Below are positions 12,027-23,856 of a DNA stretch of 64,000 nucleotides, piece by piece; the stretch's first letter is position 1; each line of letters begins with the position of its first letter. The notes under the pieces were generated by a model. That model worked only from the letters and a program-made list of their open reading frames with translations. It did no database searches and had not been told where the DNA came from. The translations under genes were made by a program, and so were the position numbers. Source of the DNA: Paraphaeosphaeria minitans (taxonomy: Eukaryota > Ascomycota > Dothideomycetes > Pleosporales > Didymosphaeriaceae); contig WJXW01000003.1 in assembly GCA_015832175.1 (NCBI GenBank), positions 2,914,001-2,978,000 on the forward strand, read 5' to 3'.

Positions 12027-13886
12027 TCACCCCCTTCCTCTACCCCTCGTCCTTTCCCTCTCGAACCTCTTAAGGCTCTCCTGCACGCCCCAGTCGTGTT
12101 CCAGCAACTTCCCAACATCCTCCAACCCCAGTCCCGCCGTCTCGGGATAGATGCCCCGCACCACCCACCACGCCCCGACGCACAGCCCCGTGTACACGGC
12201 AAACGTGCCCGTCGGCGTGAACATCTGCATCATGGGCAGGAAGGTGAGCCCGACGAGCGTGTTGGAGCCCCAGTTTGTGGCGGTGGCGAGCGCGGAGCCC
12301 AGCGAGCGTACGGAGAGGGGGAAGAGCTCGGATTGCTGCCAGGGGACGCAGCCGAGGCCGAGGGCGTACGCGGAGACGTAGAGGAGCATGGAGAGGAGGA
12401 TGAGGAGGAGGAAGAACATGGGTTGGCTTGCTTCGTGTCCTTGTCGGAGGGTGGGTTGGCGGGCGTGGGAGTTTGATTCCATGGGGAGGTCCAGGAAGGC
12501 GAAGGCGAGGGCGCAGAGGGCGAGGCCGGCGGCCATGACGGGGATGGAGAGGAGGAGGATGCGGCGGCGGCCGAGGCGGTCGATGAGGGCGAAGGCCGCG
12601 AGGGTGGAGGCGAAGTTTGTGAGGGCGATGGAGAGGGAGGTTAGGGTGGGCGAGCGGAAGCCGACCAGGGAGAAGATGGTCGCGGAGAAGTACATGAGGG
12701 AGTTCTAGGAGGGTTAGTGATTGGTATTTCGGGAGACGAACATGCCAGGAGAAAGAAGCGGTAGAACTTACGAAGCCACAAAGTTGCTGCGCGCCCTGCA
12801 GCATGCACGCAATGATGAGCGCCCTCCTGTTCCCCCCAATCCCAACCAGCTGCCCAAAATTATCCTGCACCCTCTCGACCCTCGCAGCCCACCCGTGCTT
12901 CGCAGGCCCAATCACCCTCCCCCCAGCAGCATCCTCCTCCTCTCTAATCTCCCTCTCCACCTGCCTGAGCACACTACTCACCAGCCTCTCATCCACCCCC
13001 TCACTCCCTTCATACACCCTCATCAACACCCGCCTCGCCTTCTCCTTCTGCCCAACTCTAGCAAGATACCTTGGCGTCTCCGGCAGAAGAAACAACAGCC
13101 CAAACTGCACCATGGCGGGCAAACTCCCCAGCCCGACCATCCACCGCCACCCATGCAACCTCGTCGAAAACAGCCAGCCCGCAACATACGCCACGACCTG
13201 GCCCCCCGTGATGAACAGACTCGAGACGGTGACCATCCTCCCCCGCCACGGGCCCGGCGACAGCTCCCCAATGTACAGCGGCACCACGAAACTCGCGCTC
13301 CCGACCGCCGCGCCGACGACGCCTCTCCCCGCAATCATGCCCCACACACTGGTGGTCCAGGCCTGCGACAGCGCGCCGACGACGAAGAGAACATCAGCGA
13401 CGAGGATGACGGTCTTGCGACCGAGCGCATCGGCGGCGACGCCCGAGAGCGGGGAGGCGAGGAGCGCGAACAAGGACGTAGCCGACGTGATGAGAGACTT
13501 GTCGAGGGTGGTGAGATGGCGCTCGGAGAGGTCCGAGTTGATGGAGACGAGGGTCGAGGAGATGACGCCGGTGCTGTGGTTGCCGTCAGTCCCAGCTGCC
13601 CGTAGCAAGTGGCGTGCATGGTGTAGCAAGACGTCGTGGATTCCGTACCAGGCGACGAGCATGCAACGATATGCATATTGGTTGGGGGGGGGTTCACGTA
13701 CTCGTAGCCAAACAACAGTCCCGACACGCCCGCGCAGAACGTCAGCACCCAGAGGAACCGTCCCGGCTTCACCAGCGCGCTCTCGTCCACATCCACATCC
13801 ACACCCGCATCGACGTCTTCCTCATATTCTCTCGGAACGTCGGGACTGCCGGCGATGAGTGGTTCAGCAGCGGCGACATCAGCCAT
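12027..13886 (-). CDS. MFS sugar-porter family, myo-inositol transporter (ITR1-like)
   Basis: Three exons, 13886-13702, 13573-12772 and 12704-12027, give 554 residues. Splicing the 128-base first intron recreates the hallmark GYDTGVIS at the end of TM1. The 67-base second intron joins QQLCGF to NSLMYFSA. Sugar-porter motifs are visible: DALGRK at 110-115, LPETPRYL in the central loop, DRLGRR in the second half and YPETAGLGLEDV at the C terminus. The closely spaced SLITSATSLFALLASPLSG and SASFVVPLYIGELSP segments resemble fungal proton/myo-inositol symporters of the plasma membrane. The acidic N-terminal tail (EEDVDAGVDVDVDE) is cytosolic. Substrate is inferred from family resemblance; another polyol or hexose is possible. 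Confidence 0.85.
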
Positions 13887-14712
13887 ACTTTGCAGCTCGA
13901 GATCCTCCTTGAAAGCCAGCGCTGGGAGTGAAAGGGCTCGGCGACTACATCTCGAATGAAGGGTCGAGGGGGGGTTCGTGCTGTGGTCGCGTGGGTTGGG
14001 CGAGCATCTCGGAACCGCACGGCCCCAAAGATTCTAAAATGGCAGTCAAAGCCGCCCTGAAACTTCGACCATAACTACATGTATTGTACATATCAACTTC
14101 CGTCGGCGTTTACCATCTTTGCACTGTACCAAGGTCATGGACGTTGGGCACATGTAACCCACACACACGCGAGGAACAAAGCAAAAGTTACTTTAGTATA
14201 TCACGCAATGTTGGGTTTGGCGTAGCTATATTGATCGAGCGGGGCTTGGGTATCTGGGACATGGTCCATGAGCACGACACCCAGCTGGCTCGAAGCTCCA
14301 ACGTCCTGCTGAGGTGCGCACTGAGCTGCCATCTCCATTCGAAAACGCCAAAGCGATTCTTTGACCCACCCTCCCGTGGCCAGTGCAGTCGCCGTTCGAT
14401 GGGCACGATGCTGTTGCCTTTTTCAACAACTGGCGTCGTCCACGTCGTCCAAAAGCCTCCCTTGGTTACCCATCGTTGTAGTCGGTCGGAGGCTTTCTTT
14501 GGACGCTGTCAAATGCACCTAACGCCGATCGCTTATGCTTGATTCTGTAGCAAAAAAGTGGATGCCGTATCGCCTACGCTAATGCAGACCCAAAAACCCA
14601 GTAAAAGAGCCGTCGCAAACGGACTAGATAGGGCAACGTTGAAGCCGCGAGCCCTTTCGAGCTGTTACGAAGCGCAACTCTTCAAGTGGAAGCCAGACAG
14701 ATGAGATGCTGT
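13887..14712. other. Intergenic region, transporter promoter side
   Basis: This is the 5' flank of the transporter (both neighbours run on the minus strand) and the 3' flank of PBP1. Short frames on both strands overlap and show no domain. No repeat, tRNA or clear promoter element was recognised. Confidence 0.5.
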
Positions 14713-17700
14713 TCACTTGACCTCCTCGCTTCCCTCTGGGCCATGGTTGGCGGGGCCGGTGGGAGGGCCTTGCGCAGGTAACGAGTGTTGAGGAATCATC
14801 GGCTGGGAATAGCTACCGCTTGCTGTAACGCGATGAGGCTGCTGGGGAAACTGGTGGTGCTGATGTGGCGATCCATAGTGAGGCTGATGAGGCTGAGGGT
14901 AGGGACCTCGCATTGGTGTCACTGCGATTCTGTTAGTGCTTCGTCGGAGGGCAAAGCGTTTCATCACGTACTGGAGCCAGGCGGGACTTGAGTAAACATC
15001 GGTGGTCCCTGCGCGCCATGTTGCATGTACATCATTTGCTGCCCATTGTGACCTTGCTGAGACCCTTGGTGAGCCATCATGGGAGCTCCTACCCTTGGGC
15101 TATTGGGATAGCCGTTGGCACCGGGACCTGTGGGCATCTGGCCAGAATATTGGTTGAACCCAGTGGGCGGAGCTCCTGGATACATCTGCATCTGCGGGTT
15201 GGTCGGGATGCCCATGTACGGTCCATTTGAGGGCTGGTTCGTCATCATCTGTCCACCCATGCCAGGACCCGGCGGGGTGACGAATTGAGGACCACCGTGT
15301 CCAGCCCTGAGCTGAACGTGCTGAACACCAGGGCTCATACCGTAGGGCTGCATGGGCACTTGCTGCGGATAACCTGGCATGGGCTGGGGTTGAGCGCTGT
15401 ACATATACCCGGGCATGGGACGAGATGAAGGGTGTATCGACGAAGTAGAGTGAGAGAATTGCATGTGTTGAGCCTCGAACTGATGTGGGCCTGGTCCGTG
15501 ATGTGGCTGCACAGGCGGATGGCGAGGGGTGTGTTGCGGTGTTTGACCTTGAGGAACACCTTGAGGACCTTGGAATTGTGGGGGTAGTTGATGCTGGTGA
15601 GGTACTGGACCATTGCCAATCATGTGTGGAGTAGATAGCGGCTGGCTTGCGGGGCGCTCAAACATGTCTTTGTAGCCCTTGTCGGTGTTCGCAGTAGGGA
15701 AGTCCCAAGTAGGCGGAGTGTGGTACGTGGGCTGGATGCCGCCGTTGGTGGCGTACTGGCGGGCTTTCTGTGCGTCCTCAGTGGACTCCTTGCGTAGGCG
15801 CAAGATGGGATTAAATGATTCGGCCAGATCCAGCGGCTGCACGGTCGGACGCTTGCCGCTGAAGAAGCTCGTGAGTTGCACTTTGCGTGGCGGCTCCTGT
15901 CGTGAGGTAGAGTCTGGCCTGGGGCTAGAGTGGTTGCTCGGCTGCCCACCAGGCTGGAACGCATTTGCAGTGGGCCTAAACTCCATTGCGCGAACATTGA
16001 ATTTTGGGGTTGCACTCGACGTCGGCGTTGGCACACCGCTCGACGATGCTGATGGGCCAGTGGGAGGAGGTATGCGCGCATCTTGAACTGGGATGGGTTG
16101 AGGGATGCCGTTGTATGGCATGTTGCCTTGTTGCTTGTGCTGCTGTTGGTTCATCTGCAAGCGGGTGCTTAGCATACCATGGTTACGCGGCGCCATCTGG
16201 TTCATGTTTTGGTTGTGTCCAGTTCGCTCGCGCATCGTCGCCGATCCAAAAGGTGCCTGCCCTGGTCGAGGCCTCTGGTTTTGCTGGCGATCAACGGAAG
16301 TATTCGCTGTTGGCTGTGGTGCATCAGCTTTGGCGTTCACAGGCCGAGGTACTGATTTGGGATCAACACTAGCGGTCGCAGATTTGGGAGGAGTCGCTTT
16401 GATTTCCTGCACTGTCTTTAGGGCCTTCTCAACGATTTGTGCCTGTTTCGCCTCGTCCTTGGCAAGGATAGGGACGAGATCCGATGGAACAGGAGTGTTC
16501 AGCTTGAAATTTTGGGAGAACTTCTTGAGATCATTAAGTTTCACGGCCTTGGACTCGCGCTGGATGTTCCGTTGACGTTCGGACATGCGTAACTTCTCAG
16601 CAGCAGAGAACTGCTTGAACGAGTCTAGTACTTCATGCTCAACGTTTGCTGTCGCATTCTGTGGTCTACGTGCAACCCCACCCACGGCAGGCTTCAGTGC
16701 AGTACTTGGCTTTTGGGCTTGGTCAGCGACAGGCTTAGTGGCAGGCACGGTCTTTGTTTCTGCTTTCGACGTTAACCCGCCAGAGAGCTCTGCCTGGGGC
16801 GCCGTAGTTGCTTCAGCAACGCTGGGCTCTGCGGCCTTCGGGGGCTCAGCAACGGCGGGCTTCTCAGTTGCAGGGCTTGCCGTTCGTTGTGTTGACTTGG
16901 CAGCGGAAGAGTCGGGACGGGCGAGCTGAGAGGAAATGATGGCCGGATCAACAGGAGCGCCAGAGATCGTAGGCTGACCGGACGGAGGCCGACGTGCGGG
17001 CGGGGTATACTTGTTCGATTGTCCACTGGGCCTGAGCACTCCACTGTACAAGTCTTCTTCGTCTATGTCTTTGTCGCCGCCAGCCACATTCTGGCTACGC
17101 TCTTCGCGGACGTGCGAATTCAGTGCAGAGCTGCCCTCGATCTCCCGAGCCTTCTTCTCCGCAAGTGCTGCCCTTTCAACGTATTGCGGATGGCTACGAT
17201 CGATGGTAGTGGTGTATAGATTCTCGTCGTAATCACTTCGAACGCCGAAAAGACGCTCGTTGGTCGCGAATTGGTCCCAGCCACTCGATTGGCCGGATGA
17301 CTCAAGGGATAGATTTGCACTGGCATCTGTGGATGGCTCCCATTTCTGAAGAGTCCTCTCTCGGAAGGCCATGTTGCCCGAAATATCCGTGTCAGTGCGG
17401 AAGCTAGATGCGCCTGGCTCAAGAGTCAGTAGCTATTTGCTCATATATGGTTGTTCACATACCGTTCCGGCCTTTGGAGTGTGTCTTGTCGAGGACAACG
17501 CCATTGACGTGGAAATCGGCTACGTCACCCATGTCGAATATCATTACATGATCATCGCCTGAGCCAATATAGTCGTCCGAAGGCTCGCTGTTGCCGTTCA
17601 CATGCGTGTCACTGGCTGCTTGAACTTTCTTGACCATCTTGAAAACGTAGCGCATCTCAGTAGGGTCAAGATTGGTGCCCGAGAGCACGCCGGTGTACTT

Positions 17701-18458
17701 TTCGCCGTTCTTCAATGTGATGTTACCGGGAAGTCCCTGGGCACAGGATGTTAGTTGCCGCCTCTGGCAACATTGCCTGTTGTGTGAAACCCACCGAAAG
17801 ATTCGCGAGCAGGTACATCATCCGGTCGTTGAGATGTCTCATGGGTGTGATGGTCTCGCCGGAGAGGGCCGAGGCGGGTTGCGATGGTCTAGGAGGGTTG
17901 ACCACGCCGTTGGTGTTCTGGTTTGCAGAGCGTTGCGTAATGGGGTTGGTGCCCTGCCATGCTCTGGGCTGTGAGGGTTTTCTGGAAGGGGGGAGTCTCG
18001 AGTCAGCAGCGTGTCCGCGAGCAGGGCACAGGGATCGAGGTGGGAGAACAGAGGGTTGCAATGGAGAAGAGGACAGCGGCAGTGCGAGGGGATTCCAAGT
18101 GCGGGACGAGAGCGTTGCACCGTGGGCCCATGTGACCGATTGCACGTCGCACGAGAAAGTACGACCGGACGCGGTGGTGAGCCAACGAGCTCTCGAGGCG
18201 TGGCTGGGGTGGGCAGAAGCAAAAGGGGAGGAGAGCAAGGCTCGCGGACGCGCTGCGGCCGGGGGTGAAGACAAGGGGAGCTTACTTTTGCGCAGCATCA
18301 ACAGGGCTGGCAGCCTGCTTGCGCGCGCCGTCCTGGCCTCTGGCGGCGGTGGTCATCTTCAGTTGTGCTCGGCTTGCGGAGGGATTCGAATTTGCGGGGT
18401 TCAGAGGGCCGTTGACATGGGCGGCGTTGGTGGACGTGGCCGCGGCAGTGCTGGACAT
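14713..18458 (-). CDS. PBP1: Ataxin-2 homologue Pbp1 (Lsm and LsmAD domains)
   Basis: Five exons, 18458-18286, 17981-17795, 17736-17463, 17413-14972 and 14921-14713, total 1094 residues. The first intron is long (304 bases); the others are 49-58 bases. The Lsm-like fold spans about 105-200: RHLNDRMMYLLANLS joins across intron 2 to GLPGNITLKNGEKYTGVLSG. The LsmAD domain starts at about residue 257 with WDQFATNERLFGV and continues through YTTTIDRSHPQY. The remaining 750 or so residues are low-complexity, rich in Pro, Gln, Met and His, as in ataxin-2 proteins, which form RNA-protein condensates and bind poly(A)-binding protein. In yeast Pbp1 acts in stress granules and restrains TORC1. The last acceptor was fixed by frame: the earlier AACAG site would hit a stop. 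It is divergently arranged with BUD6. Confidence 0.93.
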
Positions 18459-18937
18459 GGGGGTGCGGGCGTGAGGGCGTGCCTCTCTCTCGGGATGAGG
18501 TCAGAAGGCGCGAGGCAGCGCGGAGGGCCCAATTTCAAAGAGGGGCGCTGGCGGGAGTGTGGAGAGGCCGAGTTTGTGGGTGCGATGGACGCGGTCGGGG
18601 TGGTGGGCGGGAGGGCGAGCGAGGCGAGGGTGTGTGTACAAAGCACGGGTGGTGTGCGTTGCAGTTGTAGGTAGGGGAAGGCGCGGTCCTTGGCGCTTTC
18701 GAAATGGCGGAGGCTTCTGTAGTGCGTGGATCGCCCAGTAGTGAAACGGCACGGCACCCAAGATTGACGCGACGCGGCAGCTGGGCGGAGCGGGAAGCGG
18801 AGCTGGGCCAAGCACTGGTGGCGGTGACGAGAACGCGAGAAGCAATTGCGTGGTGCAGCCGGGGCCGGAGGAGGGTGGAGGATTATAGGATTGAGGAGGG
18901 TAGCGTGGGAATTGAGGAGCTGGCGATACGGTACGTA

Positions 18938-19180
18938 CCTAGGTGGGTGGGCAGGTAGATGGGTAGGTAGGTAGGTACGTAGGTAGGTAGATAGGTACGT
19001 AGGTAGGTAGGTAGGTAGATAGGTACGTAGGTACGTAGGTACGTAGGTACGTAGGTAGGTACGATAGCTTTTACACGACAAACGTACCGTACTATGTACC
19101 TAGGTGGGTGGGTGGGCAGGCAGGTAGATAGGTAGGTAGGTACGATAGCTTTACCTACACGACAAACGTACCGTAGGTAC
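18938..19180. repeat. TAGG/TACG microsatellite arrays with duplicated flank
   Basis: Tetranucleotide array of TAGG with interspersed TACG from 18938 to 19061, then a second array at 19097-19145. Each array is followed by near-identical sequence (GATAGCTTT...ACACGACAAACGTACCGTA), so array plus flank was duplicated as a unit of about 80 bp. Confidence 0.85.
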
Positions 19181-19354
19181 TGTCCAGGGCTCGGAAGCTA
19201 CCTACCATAGGTATCAGGCAGTCACAGGCACGCTTCTGTCTCGCACAGTGGGTGGATGCTCAGTGAAGATGGCTCCCTGCCCAGGTATCCCGGGTGAAGG
19301 CGATTTTGGCCTCGACTGCCAGTTGCAAGTGCATCCCCGCTGCAGCAGAGTAGC

Positions 19355-19445
19355 AAGCTGTAGCAAGCTGTAGGAAGCTGCAACAGAATACCAAGCTGCA
19401 GCAGAATACCAAGCTGCAGCAGACTACCCAGTACCAAGCTGCAAT
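19355..19445. repeat. Short tandem repeat, CAAGCTGCAGCAGAATAC type
   Basis: Three to four imperfect copies of a unit containing AAGCTGCAGCAGAATACC, preceded by shorter GTAGCAAGCT units. It lies in the PBP1-BUD6 divergent promoter. Confidence 0.6.
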
Positions 19446-19762
19446 AGAGCCCTGCTGACTGCAGGCTGAAGCGCTTGTCCCGCAAACAAGCAGTGTTCAT
19501 GTTAGCTCCCTCCTGATGGCTCCTACACAGAGCACTAATGTGGCTAGCTTCACCAGCCTGCTTGATAGGCATACCTAGGCGTAGGCGTAGGCGTAGGCGT
19601 ACCTAGGCGCAGGCGTAGGCGTTCGCGTTGGTCTGGGTGCCCTGGACGAGCCATCTATCCACTGTGAGGCTACAGTGCCCAAGTGCCCAAGTGCCCAAGT
19701 GCGGTCCGGGAAGCTGGAGTCGCATAGGTATTCTCCGACCACCTTGTCTTCCCCTCTTGCAG

Positions 19763-19855
19763 CGCCCATCAACTTGCTTGGACGGCGCCCACCAACTTCC
19801 TTCGACGGCGCCCATCAACTTCCTTCGACAGCACCCATCAGCTTCCCTCGGCAGC
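19763..19855. repeat. 23-bp tandem repeat, four copies
   Basis: Four tandem copies of a 23-base unit of type GCGCCCATCAACTTCCTTCG, diverging mainly by single substitutions. It ends about 180 bases before the BUD6 start codon. Confidence 0.75.
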
Positions 19856-20037
19856 GCTGCACAGCCGCAGCAAAGCATGACGCAGCAGAGCGGACGTGCG
19901 GGCTGGTGCTGCTGCTGCTGCAACTCTCTTTCCGGTACTTGGACCGTACGCTAAATTCACCCGCTGCTTGGCATTCACATCCACCTCACCAACCACTCTC
20001 GCGTCCATGCTTCCCAACACGGCACGCCACATCGCCC

Positions 20038-23000
20038 ATGCAGCACGCCTCGTCCACCGCGAGCAGACGACCCCCCTCGCGCGACTCCATCGCCTCGCTC
20101 TACCCGTCGTCTACCTCTAGCATGACGCTCAGCGACGAGTATGCGCCTTCCCAGGGCTCGAGTAAGGGTTCGTCACGCGGAGCACATGCCCGGCGCAACG
20201 CCCAACAGACTGTGAGTCCTCCTGCGATGCGCCCGACGGCTCCGACATGCCTGCCACCTCCTCGCACGCTGCAAGACGCCATCAGCTAACTTCTCCGCGT
20301 AATGTAGCCTCAGCAGCAGCTTAGCCAAATCGAGAAGTCAGGTAATCCGACCCCGTTGTGCTTGCCTCGTATGGCCGCTGACTGCCTCCAGTCACCCATC
20401 TGCTCGTCGCCACCAAGCAACTGCTCGAAACCCTCACCCTGTGGTCCCGCGGGACTGCCACCGAGAGCGAGGTCTCTGACGTCTACGTACGTCTGGGCTA
20501 TGAATTCAACATCGCGTCCCGAGCCTTCAACGCCATCGGAGTCGACACGCAAGACCTAGGAAATGTCCCGGAACTGCTGCGCGGCATTTTAGAGGAGACA
20601 CTCAGCCAGGAAGCCTCTCAGACCAGCCTCGACAACTTCCTCCCTCGCATACGAGACATCATCATCAACCTGCTCCATGGCTTGAAGAAGAAGCAGCAGC
20701 GTCTTCGACAGCGGAATGGTGCTACCAATGGAGGTAGTCCTCGGCAGGGAAGCGTTGGCAGTGTGGGAGAAGTCGAAGAACCTCAACAGGCACGCGCCGC
20801 CAGCACACGTCTCCCACCGCGTCAGGAGAGTGACTTGATTTCAGACGGCCCAGACCTTCCACCGCGATCGTCTTCTGTGCCAGGACGAGCCTCGCCGAGC
20901 AAATACGATACCCTACCTTCGAATCCAAGAGCCAATCGCTCCACGAACGCTAGCCAATTGTCAACCGACTCCTCCATGTCCAGCACTACCGCGCAACAGA
21001 TACCTGTGATTGCCCCGTACCCGTCAGAAGATCCGATGCCAAAGCCTCCTGAACCCCGTAATCAGCAAGACTGGCCAACCAACTTTCCTCCTCCTCCACC
21101 GCCCCCACCTCCGCAGCAGCAAGATGCTCTGGCAGCTCTGCAACGAGGCGGAGAATTGGAAAGAAGAGCCTCGCGACGGTTTTCGGCGTATCAGATCCAA
21201 AAGCACTTGGGAACAAACGGGATACCTATGCCGCCGGTACAAAATTCTCCTATACCAAATCGAGGAAGGGACGTTCGGGAATCCATGAATGCTGTTCGCG
21301 TTAGGGGCTCAGTCCTGCACAGTCGCCAGCGATCGAATGTTCGACCTTCTGTTGAGACTCAGTTTGAAAAGCCCAACGATGTGCCCCGGCGCATCTCCGA
21401 AGAGAGCTCTCAGAGCTCTGCACCGAGCTTTCAACCACCACAGGAACCTGCTCCTGACGATAGTCCCATGGCAAAGACCCCCGAGGATAAACTTGGTAAA
21501 TATCCTGAAGACGACACTCCCGAGCTTGGTGCCACGCTCAATGGTCCCTTGGTAGAGCCCGCGGGCATACGCTCGGAACCGCCGATCAAAGAGCCCCGCA
21601 AGCCTTCTAGCATACCCGCTCGGATGAACTCGCGTAGGATGAAGACTCCGTCCCCATCACCACAACCTGAGCAATTCGTACCGGACCAATCGCCGCAAGC
21701 TGGCAAGGAACTCACGATCTTCTTGCAGTATAAGAGCAAGATCCGAAAGTATGTCTTCTCGGATGGCGCAGATCTAAACCCTGGGAGACTGCAGCTTGCT
21801 TTCATCGAGAAGTTTGCATGGGATACTCATCGTAACGGCGAGCTTCCAGAGATTCACATACAGGATCCTGTCTCTGGCGTGAGATACGAACTCGAGGACA
21901 TGAACGACATCAAAGACCGATCGGTCCTCGTACTGAACGTCGAGCAGCTCGACGAGGTGAAAAACCATATAGACGACAAGTTTAACGGCCTGAACCGTCT
22001 CGTGGAGAGCATCAAGAGCGTTGTTGAGGATCAGCAGTCTGCTATCCAGCGCGTTGCCGAACGCCAACAGCAGACATCCAAGGAACTGGCGGGCATCGCT
22101 GCTGCTCCCACACTATCTTCGGCGCGTGCTTCAGCCTTGCTGACTCCTAGCTCACCAGTGCCGACCGGTGGCTCCTCTGAAGTATCATTCTCGTCCGCTG
22201 CCCAGCTCAGCGAAGTCCAGTCACTGCGTAGAGATCTCGCCGTTGTCAAACAGACTTACTCCTCTATGGTGGCCGATATCGAAGCAAGCATGTCTACCAT
22301 CCGAACTAAAGCTGCCGCCGTCAAGTCGACCGCTGTCAAGGCCTCATTGCCCACTCTTGAAGGTGATATTGGTCGGGCGTACATCAACGATGGCAAGAAG
22401 ACGTTGCAAGAAGATTCGGAAAAGATGGTTACCCGCGTCGACGACATCCAGGACCTGATCGAGGACTTGCGAAAAGATGTCGTTACTCGTGGTGTCAGAC
22501 CATTGCCTCGTCAACTCGAAATCGCGGCCAAGGACCTTTCGAAGGCCACGTCCGATCTCAAGAGGCTACAGGAACTTCTTTCGAAAGAAAAGCCGCTGTG
22601 GACCAAGATCTGGGAACAAGAACTTCAGACCGTCTGCGAAGAGAGAGATCTGCTCTCCATGCAGGAAGACCTGGCCGCTGACTTGCAAGATGATCTCGAG
22701 AAGGCTGCCGAGACCCTTGAGCTTGTGGAACAAGCGACCAAGCAGCAGAACTTGCAGACCGAAGACGGCAAAGGGCAGGGCACACGCTCCGCATCTGGAC
22801 GTAATCTACTGCATGCTGTCGTCCTCGACAAGGCCGTCGATCCCCGCCAGGCTCGAGATGGTGTGCTGGGAGAGGTCAAGGCTTTGCAGCCAAATCACGA
22901 AAGCCGATTGGAAGCCATCGAACGCGCAGAGAAGGCCCGCCAACGTGATCTCGCCAACCGGGATGGTGGAGAGTTTAAGAAGGAGCTTGGCGACTTCGTC

Positions 23001-23282
23001 AGCGAAGGCAAGCTCAAGAAGAGCGGTGGCGTCGAGGAAGTGGAGCGCCTCCGCAAGGCAAAGGATGAGCGCGCTCGTAAAGAGAACACAGAGTTGCAAG
23101 CCGCACGAGCACAAGCCAGAGCTGAGAAGCAAGCTGCCGAAGCTGCTGCGGCTGCTGCGGCTGCCGCGGCTGCAACGAACGGTGACGGCACGGAAGAGAA
23201 AGAGGCCGAAGTTGCACCTGAGGAGATGGACCAAGAAGCAAAAGAAGAGCGGACACCTACCCCTGAAGGTGGTGCCGCATGA
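20038..23282 (+). CDS. BUD6: Actin-interacting polarity protein Bud6/Aip3
   Basis: Three exons: 20038-20211, 20308-20341 and 20392-23282, coding 1032 residues. A 34-base middle exon joins RRNAQQT to QLSQIEKSVTHLLVATKQLLETLTLW. The conserved N-terminal domain runs about 59-185 and ends in LLHGLKKKQQRLRQR. A disordered Ser/Pro-rich linker follows with a polyproline run (PPPPPPPPP near 21090-21115). The conserved AIP3 core starts at about residue 509 (ELTIFLQYKSKIRKYVF) and is largely coiled coil. The tail has an alanine run (near 23140-23175) and an acidic Glu/Lys-rich end. Bud6 is an actin nucleation-promoting factor that works with formins at growing tips and septa. The start was chosen at MQHASST because it matches the fungal N terminus and lies in a clean exon. 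Confidence 0.93.
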
Positions 23283-23313
23283 TCTTCGTGCTGAGCAGAA
23301 TTGGTCCGTGCTA

Positions 23314-23856
23314 ATGTTGTGCTCGCCAGACTGTTCACAGCTCACGTTCACGGTGCGTCCCTGGGTGAAGACTGGCTTGTCTCTCCACGGGCTACCCAGT
23401 CCTGTTCTCGCCTATCCACCAATAGGTAAACCGAGCGCAACGATTCGCCTTGTGGATTCGCCGAATTGTCTTGACGCCAACACACCACACACTTCGCAGC
23501 CTAGCTCCGCACCTAGCTCCCGCTCTACCCCTACACCATCCACGCCCCTGCATACCTCTGCGTCAACGGCAGCATCCCGCCCGGAGTCAATCCCAGACAA
23601 ATCCACACCCGAGCGCCGCACGCCTCGCGGCGTGCTTTTTGGACCCCGCGATAAGACTCGGAACCAGAGGCAGGGCCAGTCCAGCCCGCACACGCCGTCG
23701 ACGGGCCGTGCTCGAGGCAAGACGGTCCCGTTGCTGGGAGGCAGTCCCCGCACGCCTGAGAGCGGCATGCAAAGGGCGGACAGCGCGCTGAGCTGGACAC
23801 CGAGCACGAGCTCGAAGCACCTTGCGAGCTGGTTCTCTGGGCTGTTAGGGCGCTGA
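23314..23856 (+). CDS. Small Ser/Thr-Pro-rich protein, unrecognised
   Basis: This is an open frame of 180 codons starting 31 bases after the BUD6 stop. The product is rich in Ser, Thr, Pro and Arg, with many S/T-P pairs (TPERRTPRG, SPHTPSTGR, SPRTPES, SWTPSTSS) like cyclin-dependent-kinase target sites. It ends in a hydrophobic, conserved-looking segment, SSKHLASWFSGLLGR. The composition differs from random frames nearby. No domain was recognised. The gap is too short for a separate fungal promoter, so it may belong to a transcript shared with BUD6, or the real start lies further downstream. A possible intron with donor near 23352 and acceptor near 23424 was considered but breaks the frame as written. 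Real coding status is uncertain. Confidence 0.4.
   Translation: MLCSPDCSQLTFTVRPWVKTGLSLHGLPSPVLAYPPIGKPSATIRLVDSPNCLDANTPHTSQPSSAPSSRSTPTPSTPLHTSASTAASRPESIPDKSTPERRTPRGVLFGPRDKTRNQRQGQSSPHTPSTGRARGKTVPLLGGSPRTPESGMQRADSALSWTPSTSSKHLASWFSGLLGR

Larger units (their letters stand above)
18459..20037. promoter_or_regulatory. Shared divergent promoter region of PBP1 and BUD6, repeat-rich
   Basis: The 1.58 kb between the two divergent start codons must hold both promoters. It is dominated by simple repeats: TAGG/TACG arrays (18938-19061 and 19097-19145), a CAAGCTGCAGCAGAATAC-type array (19355-19445), GTAGGC repeats (19575-19625), GTGCCCAA repeats (19676-19702) and 23-bp units (19763-19855). No convincing coding frame was found. 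Core promoter elements could not be placed. Confidence 0.6.

Noticed and set aside
13335..13886. 183-residue transporter N-terminal ORF without splicing
   Set aside because: It reads through intron 1; splicing restores the GYDTGVIS motif and the full transporter.
18938..19145. Telomere-like repeat
   Set aside because: TAGG/TACG units are not the fungal TTAGGG telomere repeat and lie in an internal promoter.
22477..23313. Long second-frame ORF overlapping the 3' half of BUD6
   Set aside because: It is a shadow frame of BUD6; only the part after the BUD6 stop was kept as a tentative gene.
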